The position numbers and the translations under genes were made by a program. From positions 248,001 to 312,000 of the forward strand of contig NZ_VTPY01000003.1 in the NCBI RefSeq assembly GCF_008297955.1: 64,000 bases of DNA. Direction: 5' to 3'. Below the pieces are notes generated by a model, which was not told where the DNA came from, made no database searches, and saw nothing but the letters and a program-made list of their open reading frames with translations. Shown piece after piece: positions 62,335-64,000 of this stretch (positions are counted from its first letter, which is position 1; every line of letters starts with the position of its first letter). The DNA comes from Billgrantia pellis (lineage in GTDB: Bacteria; Pseudomonadota; Gammaproteobacteria; Pseudomonadales; Halomonadaceae).

Positions 62335-63348
62335 TCAGCCGAGTGAGTCGACGACTTCGGCGATGACGGCAATGGTATCGCCCATATGGACCTGTGCGGG
62401 GAAGCGGCGCGCCGCCAGCACACCGCTGCGCTCGGCGCGATACTCTACCGGTGGGGTACCGCTACGGGTCATGTCGTAGATCCGAGCGATCACCTCGCCC
62501 TTCTCCACCACGTCGCCAAGGGCCAGGGTCAGCTCGAGAAGGCCACTGTGTTCGCTCTGCACGTAACAGCTGGCGTCGGGCATGTCGAGGTAAACCTGGG
62601 GCTCGGCGGGCATTTCCACCTCGCCGTCGAGCAGTCCGAAGTGGATCAGGAAGTTGCGCACGCCACGCTCGGTGACGGCGAGACTCTCGGGTGTCGAAGT
62701 GCCGCCGCCGCCGAGCTCGGTGGCCACGAAAACCTTGCCCTGGCTTTCGACCACGGTGTCGAACAGCGCCGCGGCGTCGAGCTCGAACATCATCATGGCA
62801 TAAGGAGCACCGAAGGCCTTGGCACCCTCGAGCGCCTGACGCTGCTGCTCGGGATTCTCGAGGACATGGGAGGCGCCGAAGGGAATGATGTCCAGCGTGC
62901 GCCCCCCCGAATGCAAGTCGAGCACCATGTCGCACATCGGCACCAGCACTCGGGTGAAGTAGTCGGCGATCTTCTGGGTGACGTTGCCGTCGGGGTCGCC
63001 TGGAAAGCTGCGGTTGAGATTGCCGCCATCCATCGGCGAGGTCCGTGTCCCGGCCATGGCCGCCGGGGCGTTCATCATGGGCACGATGATCACTCGACCG
63101 TGGACATCCTCCGCCCGCAGGGAGCTGGTGAGCTTCATCAGGGCGGTGATGCCTTCGTATTCATCGCCGTGATTGCCACCGGTAAGCAGCGCCGTGGGCC
63201 CCTCGCCATTCTTGATCACGGTGATCGGGATCATCACCGCCCCCCAGGCCGACTCGTCGGTGGAGATCGGCAGCTTGAGGAAGCCATGCTGGACGCCAAC
63301 GGCGTCGAAATCGACGGTGGCGCTAATCGGGCTGGGTCGCTTGCTCAT
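62335..63348 (-). CDS. doeB: DoeB, N-alpha-acetyl-L-2,4-diaminobutyrate deacetylase
   Basis: Second step of ectoine breakdown: removes acetate from N-alpha-acetyl-diaminobutyrate. A 337-residue zinc deacylase of the succinylglutamate desuccinylase/aspartoacylase family. The zinc ligands are H60 and E63 (GGNHGDEYEG) and H146 (LDLHSGGRTLD). NLNRSFPGDPDG near 110-121 is the substrate-binding block, and TELGGGGTSTPES near 218 follows. It starts 12 bases after the doeA stop. Confidence 0.95.
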   Translation of the reverse strand: MSKRPSPISATVDFDAVGVQHGFLKLPISTDESAWGAVMIPITVIKNGEGPTALLTGGNHGDEYEGITALMKLTSSLRAEDVHGRVIIVPMMNAPAAMAGTRTSPMDGGNLNRSFPGDPDGNVTQKIADYFTRVLVPMCDMVLDLHSGGRTLDIIPFGASHVLENPEQQRQALEGAKAFGAPYAMMMFELDAAALFDTVVESQGKVFVATELGGGGTSTPESLAVTERGVRNFLIHFGLLDGEVEMPAEPQVYLDMPDASCYVQSEHSGLLELTLALGDVVEKGEVIARIYDMTRSGTPPVEYRAERSGVLAARRFPAQVHMGDTIAVIAEVVDSLG

Positions 63349-63360
63349 CTTGGGCTCTCC

Positions 63361-64000
63361 TTATTTCACGAATAGCTGGCGGGGGAAATTGGCCAGCGCC
63401 TCGCAGCCGGTCTCGGTAATCAGAATGCTTTCGGTGATCTCGAGTCCCCAGTCGTCCTGCCACAGGCCCGGCATGAAGTGGAAGGTCATGCCCGGCTCCA
63501 GTATGGTCTCGTCGGAGGGACGCAGGCTCATGGTGCGCTCGCCCCAGTCCGGCGGATAGCTGATGCCGATGGGGTAGCCGCAGCGAGCGCCGCCGCGGTC
63601 GAAGCCGTACTTGTCCATGGCCGCGCCCAACGCCATGGCGATATCGGCAGTGCGATTGCCCGGCTTGGCCACGGCAAGGCCGTTCTCGATTCCTTCAAGC
63701 AGCGCCGATTCGGCACGCACGAAGTCCTGGGGCGGACGCCCGAGGTAGACGGTGCGCGACAGCGGCGCGTGGTAGCGCTTGAACACGCCGGCGATCTCGA
63801 AGAAGGTGCCCTCGCCCTCGCGGAACGGCGTGTCGTCCCAGGTCAGGTGCGGGGCCGCCGCATCCTTGCCGGTGGGCAGCATCGGTACGATGGCGGGGTA
63901 GTCGCCTCCATACATGTTGCCATGCTCGTCCACGCAGCCCTCGATGCCGACGCGATAGATTTCCGAGACCAGCTTGCTCTTGGGCAGGCCCGGCTCGATC
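63361..64000 (-). CDS. doeA: DoeA, ectoine hydrolase, C-terminal part
   Basis: First step of ectoine breakdown: ring opening to N-acetyl-diaminobutyrate. The 3' 213 codons are here and the frame stays open to the window edge, so the 5' end lies beyond 64000. The visible part is the C-terminal catalytic domain of a creatinase/aminopeptidase-fold (M24) protein: GTFFEIAGVFKRYHAPLSRTVYLG, GGARCGYPIGISYPPDWGE and the C-terminal ILEPGMTFHFMPGLWQDDWGLEITESILITETGCEAL. These are M24 motifs as in DoeA/EutD. It heads a doeA-doeB-doeX transcription unit. Confidence 0.94.
   Translation of the reverse strand, partial: IEPGLPKSKLVSEIYRVGIEGCVDEHGNMYGGDYPAIVPMLPTGKDAAAPHLTWDDTPFREGEGTFFEIAGVFKRYHAPLSRTVYLGRPPQDFVRAESALLEGIENGLAVAKPGNRTADIAMALGAAMDKYGFDRGGARCGYPIGISYPPDWGERTMSLRPSDETILEPGMTFHFMPGLWQDDWGLEITESILITETGCEALANFPRQLFVK

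Overview
The window is a GC-rich stretch of gammaproteobacterial chromosome. It fits Halomonadaceae (Halomonas/Chromohalobacter type): the ectoine-degradation genes occur in the order doeA-doeB-doeX-doeC-doeD-eutB-eutC, an order I recall from Halomonas elongata; there is a HexR-type Entner-Doudoroff system; and it carries the surE-pcm-nlpD block that precedes rpoS in gammaproteobacteria. I saw no rRNA or tRNA gene, CRISPR array, insertion sequence or prophage. The gene calls rest on reading translated sequence and motifs; no database search was run.

Layout. (1) 1-6483, minus strand: a housekeeping cluster ftsB-ispD-ispF-truD-surE-pcm-DUF368-nlpD (cut by the left edge), with a FemAB/GNAT-like gene upstream. 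(2) 6484-21268: a sugar-acid region. edd-glk-hexose-6-P mutarotase-PfkB kinase, a GntR regulator with dgoD-dgoK-dgoA (D-galactonate pathway), the convergent zwf-pgl-eda operon, hexR, and a Na+/solute symporter. Candidate HexR operators lie before edd and between zwf and hexR. A second palindrome is shared by the GntR gene and the symporter. (3) 21269-36063: transport and membrane genes. These are a PhnCDE-like ABC system (selenate/phosphonate type), RidA, an MFS carrier, UspA+SulP, an EamA carrier, slipin+NfeD, and a YnjBCD-type ABC system. (4) 36064-55498: a tightly packed plus-strand operon of about 19 kb for trehalose and alpha-glucan, glgA-treZ-malQ-treY-DUF2934-glgX-glgE-treS/pep2-glgB. 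(5) 55582-64000, minus strand: a HAD dehalogenase, eutC, eutB and doeD-doeC-doeX-doeB-doeA (doeA cut by the right edge).

How the parts work together. Region 2 feeds hexoses, gluconate-type and galactonate-type intermediates into two parallel Entner-Doudoroff branches, each with its own aldolase. Region 4 can both make trehalose from glucan (TreY/TreZ) and turn trehalose back into branched glucan (TreS, Pep2, GlgE, GlgB), so it could act as a buffer for a compatible solute. Region 5 converts ectoine to aspartate for carbon and nitrogen. Two halophile stress-solute systems, trehalose turnover and ectoine breakdown, therefore lie next to each other. I did not find a wholly unknown system. The most useful new leads are the shared GntR palindrome, the 30-bp-phased T-tract repeat between doeX and doeC, and the DUF2934 protein inside the glucan operon.
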